Shown piece by piece: positions 5,391 to 6,936 of a stretch of DNA of 6,936 nt. The translations under genes were made by a program, and so were the position numbers. The notes below the pieces were generated by a model, which did no database searches, was not told where the DNA came from, and saw only the letters and a list, made by a program, of their open reading frames with translations. The stretch covers positions 1-6,936 of the forward strand of contig DAOUXE010000055.1 of the NCBI GenBank assembly GCA_030666765.1, written 5' to 3'. Every line of letters begins with the position of its first letter. Positions within the stretch are counted from its first letter, which is position 1. This stretch comes from Methanosarcinales archaeon. Lineage in GTDB: Archaea > Halobacteriota > Methanosarcinia > Methanosarcinales > Methanogasteraceae.

Positions 5391-5813
5391 ATGAACGAAA
5401 CAGAAATGAAAACAAAAACACGAAAACAGTGGACATTTCCCACTCTAATCGCAATCATAGCCGTATTTTACGTGTTATGGTCCACAGCCGGAACATTTAC
5501 CCAGAATGCAGACCTTATGGACTGGCTCATCCCATGGAACAGTGACGGCTGCTGGAGACTGGTTCTAATCTCCATGCCAGTCGTGATAATCCTTGGCTAC
5601 ATGTCCCGGAGCTGGAAAGCGGGTATTGCGGTCGCCTGTATGCTCTGGGCACTGACACTCTTCGAAACACTCTTCGATTTAGGATTTGGGTTTTATATAA
5701 GGAAACCGGAATTGATCGAACTTGCTGTAAAGATTGCGTTTGCGCTTTGCTGTGCACTCGTTGGAGCACTGAGCGGATACGCAGGAGGCTTGACCGATGA
5801 AGACAAAGACTAA
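5391..5813 (+). CDS. Four-TM integral membrane protein, unknown function
   Basis: A 140-residue hydrophobic protein of no family I recognise. Predicted membrane helices are at about 15-36, 56-72, 77-101 and 108-133. The N-terminus is rich in Lys/Arg and the short loop 72-76 (SRSWK) is basic, so by the positive-inside rule both termini are cytoplasmic. The first outside loop (37-55) contains Trp and Asp, and the tail is acidic (DEDKD). The ATG at 5391 follows a weak AAAAGGCG signal; a second in-frame ATG at codon 6 begins MKTKTRK and is a possible alternative start. The last 17 bp overlap the start of the following propeller gene, indicating coupled translation. It may be a membrane partner for the flanking propeller proteins; this is inference from context only. 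Confidence 0.65.
   Translation: MNETEMKTKTRKQWTFPTLIAIIAVFYVLWSTAGTFTQNADLMDWLIPWNSDGCWRLVLISMPVVIILGYMSRSWKAGIAVACMLWALTLFETLFDLGFGFYIRKPELIELAVKIAFALCCALVGALSGYAGGLTDEDKD
5783..5788 (+). promoter_or_regulatory. Strong ribosome binding site for the second propeller gene
   Basis: AGGAGG at 5783-5788, 8 nt before the ATG at 5797, is the best Shine-Dalgarno match in the window. It fixes the start inside the coding region of the preceding membrane-protein gene. Confidence 0.75.
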
Positions 5814-6936
5814 AAAGATTCTGACAATTCTGTTGCTGCTTGCAATCGCATCCAGCGTAACCATATTTACTCTTGTGACGATGCAGTCCCCTGTGAGACA
5901 GGCGATCACGCAATCGGAACTGGATGATCTGATCGCAGCATCCGGCGGAACAAGACTTACGACAAACCCGGGTCCGGATGAGAATCCAGTGTGGAGCCCG
6001 GACGGAACAAAGATATTCTTTGAAACACGACCTGACGTCGGTTCCGGACGCTACAGTCGGGAATGTTACATTGCGGTCATAAATGCAGATGGAAGCGACG
6101 TAACAAGGCTGGCAAACGGCACAAATCCGGTGCTGTATTCTGACAAGGTTTATTTCGAATATTATGACCCCGAATACACCGAGCTACTGGTAACTGAAGC
6201 AATGGACCTGGATGGGAGCAATAGAAAAAAGATCCTGTCTTTGAATGGGCGAACATATCCGTCTCAGGCGATAAACCCGGATAGAACGAAGGTCTGCTAC
6301 TGTACGCGCTACGAGACTGATTCTTACTACGTATTGTGGAAAAATGACACTGTGACAAAGGAGAAGGGCGATTGGAGCATCGATGGCGTTAAATACAACG
6401 ATGCTCGGCAGAGCGGGAAGATGCGCATGGCAGGGCAGGAGAAGCACTCAGACATCTGGGTGATGAACCTTGACGAGAGCAACAAGATGAAAATCGCATC
6501 CGGGATCGAGAGCAGTAACTGCCCGCCGCAACCAGAGTGGAGTCCTGATGGGAAGAAGATATTCTTCTTAAACCCTGTGGTATCTCCTGAGACTCGCATC
6601 GAAAACATTGACATCTGGGTAATGGATGCGAATGGCGGAAACAAGAAGCAGCTAACAGACCGTCCCGGCTACGATACGGATCCGGAATTGAGTCCGGATG
6701 GGGCAAAGATTACATACCTATCAGAAAATCAGGACAACTTTGATATATGGATGATGAACCCTGATGGCAGCGGTAAAGAGCGGTTGACAGAAAGTCCCGG
6801 CACCGATGCGAATCTTGAGTGGAATCCTGATGGGCAGAGGGCTGCTTACATCTCGCGGTCATCGAATTGGTATCTCAAGAAAGCCCCTTCTGGGCAAAAG
6901 TGGCTGATGTTCTCACAGCGCACATCTAATTTCCCC
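5797..6936 (+). CDS. Second signal-anchored PD40/TolB-like propeller protein, 3'-partial
   Basis: The frame is open for 380 codons from ATG 5797 to the window edge with no stop. The N-terminus is basic (MKTKTKK), followed by a hydrophobic signal or anchor at about 8-29, so the body is extracytoplasmic. Blade turns are WSPDG at residue 66, INPDR near 160, WSPDG at 248, LSPDG at 298 and WNPDG at 342. The later blades are about 44-50 residues apart. DIWVMN/DIWVMD/DIWMMN strands and a KKQLT closing motif are clear. Residues 115-235 are irregular, with inserted polar loops. It is a distant paralogue of the propeller gene at 3899. The final ~25 residues (after AAYISRSS) do not follow the blade pattern, so either the propeller ends here or the frame is disturbed near the edge. 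Function unknown. Confidence 0.82.
   Translation, partial: MKTKTKKILTILLLLAIASSVTIFTLVTMQSPVRQAITQSELDDLIAASGGTRLTTNPGPDENPVWSPDGTKIFFETRPDVGSGRYSRECYIAVINADGSDVTRLANGTNPVLYSDKVYFEYYDPEYTELLVTEAMDLDGSNRKKILSLNGRTYPSQAINPDRTKVCYCTRYETDSYYVLWKNDTVTKEKGDWSIDGVKYNDARQSGKMRMAGQEKHSDIWVMNLDESNKMKIASGIESSNCPPQPEWSPDGKKIFFLNPVVSPETRIENIDIWVMDANGGNKKQLTDRPGYDTDPELSPDGAKITYLSENQDNFDIWMMNPDGSGKERLTESPGTDANLEWNPDGQRAAYISRSSNWYLKKAPSGQKWLMFSQRTSNFP

Noticed and set aside
5406..5817. Similar N-termini MKTKTRK (four-TM protein, codon 6) and MKTKTKK (second propeller) as a duplicated leader
   Set aside because: Too short and too typical of basic n-regions before a hydrophobic helix to claim duplication.

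Overview
The window looks archaeal, probably from a methanogen- or ANME-like euryarchaeon (Methanomicrobia/Methanosarcinales). The reasons are BRE/TATA-type promoter boxes in the divergent intergenic region, moderate GC with frequent ATA isoleucine codons, and a run of exported PD40/TolB-type beta-propeller genes of a kind common in those archaea. The lineage is inferred, not demonstrated. There are two divergent blocks, separated by a 221-bp AT-rich intergenic region (3275-3495).

Left block (minus strand, 3274 down to about 149): a damaged type I restriction-modification locus. In transcription order it holds (1) an hsdM DNA adenine methyltransferase, whose N-terminal region is replaced by a stretch resembling the first residues of HsdR and whose frame is cut once by an in-frame amber codon (TAG, 2495-2497); (2) an AlbA_2/Schlafen-type ATP-binding protein (COG2865-like), broken by one frameshift near 1341-1346; (3) a 58-codon ORF made largely of tetrapeptide repeats encoded by 12-bp tandem repeats; (4) a truncated hsdS specificity subunit keeping only its first target-recognition domain. 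All three junctions are stop/start overlaps (TAATG, ATGA, and 8 bp), so this was built as a translationally coupled operon. No hsdR body is present. Together the lesions point to decay. The lone TAG is also compatible with pyrrolysine read-through, because none of the other stops seen in the window is TAG.

Right block (plus strand, 3496 to the window edge): a tight run of five genes for surface or membrane proteins. They are a small lipoprotein-like ORF with one propeller-blade motif, a signal-anchored seven-blade PD40/TolB-like propeller, a small single-TM protein, a four-TM protein, and a second signal-anchored PD40 propeller that runs off the edge. Spacings are -17 to +22 nt, so co-transcription is likely from a BRE/TATA promoter near 3436-3450. 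Their function is unknown; the set suggests an envelope assembly in which extracytoplasmic propellers partner with small membrane proteins.

The most noteworthy items are the in-frame TAG in hsdM, the HsdR-HsdM chimeric N-terminus, the coupled 12-bp-repeat mini-ORF between the ATP-binding gene and hsdS, and the apparent ATA start (3866) for the first propeller gene.
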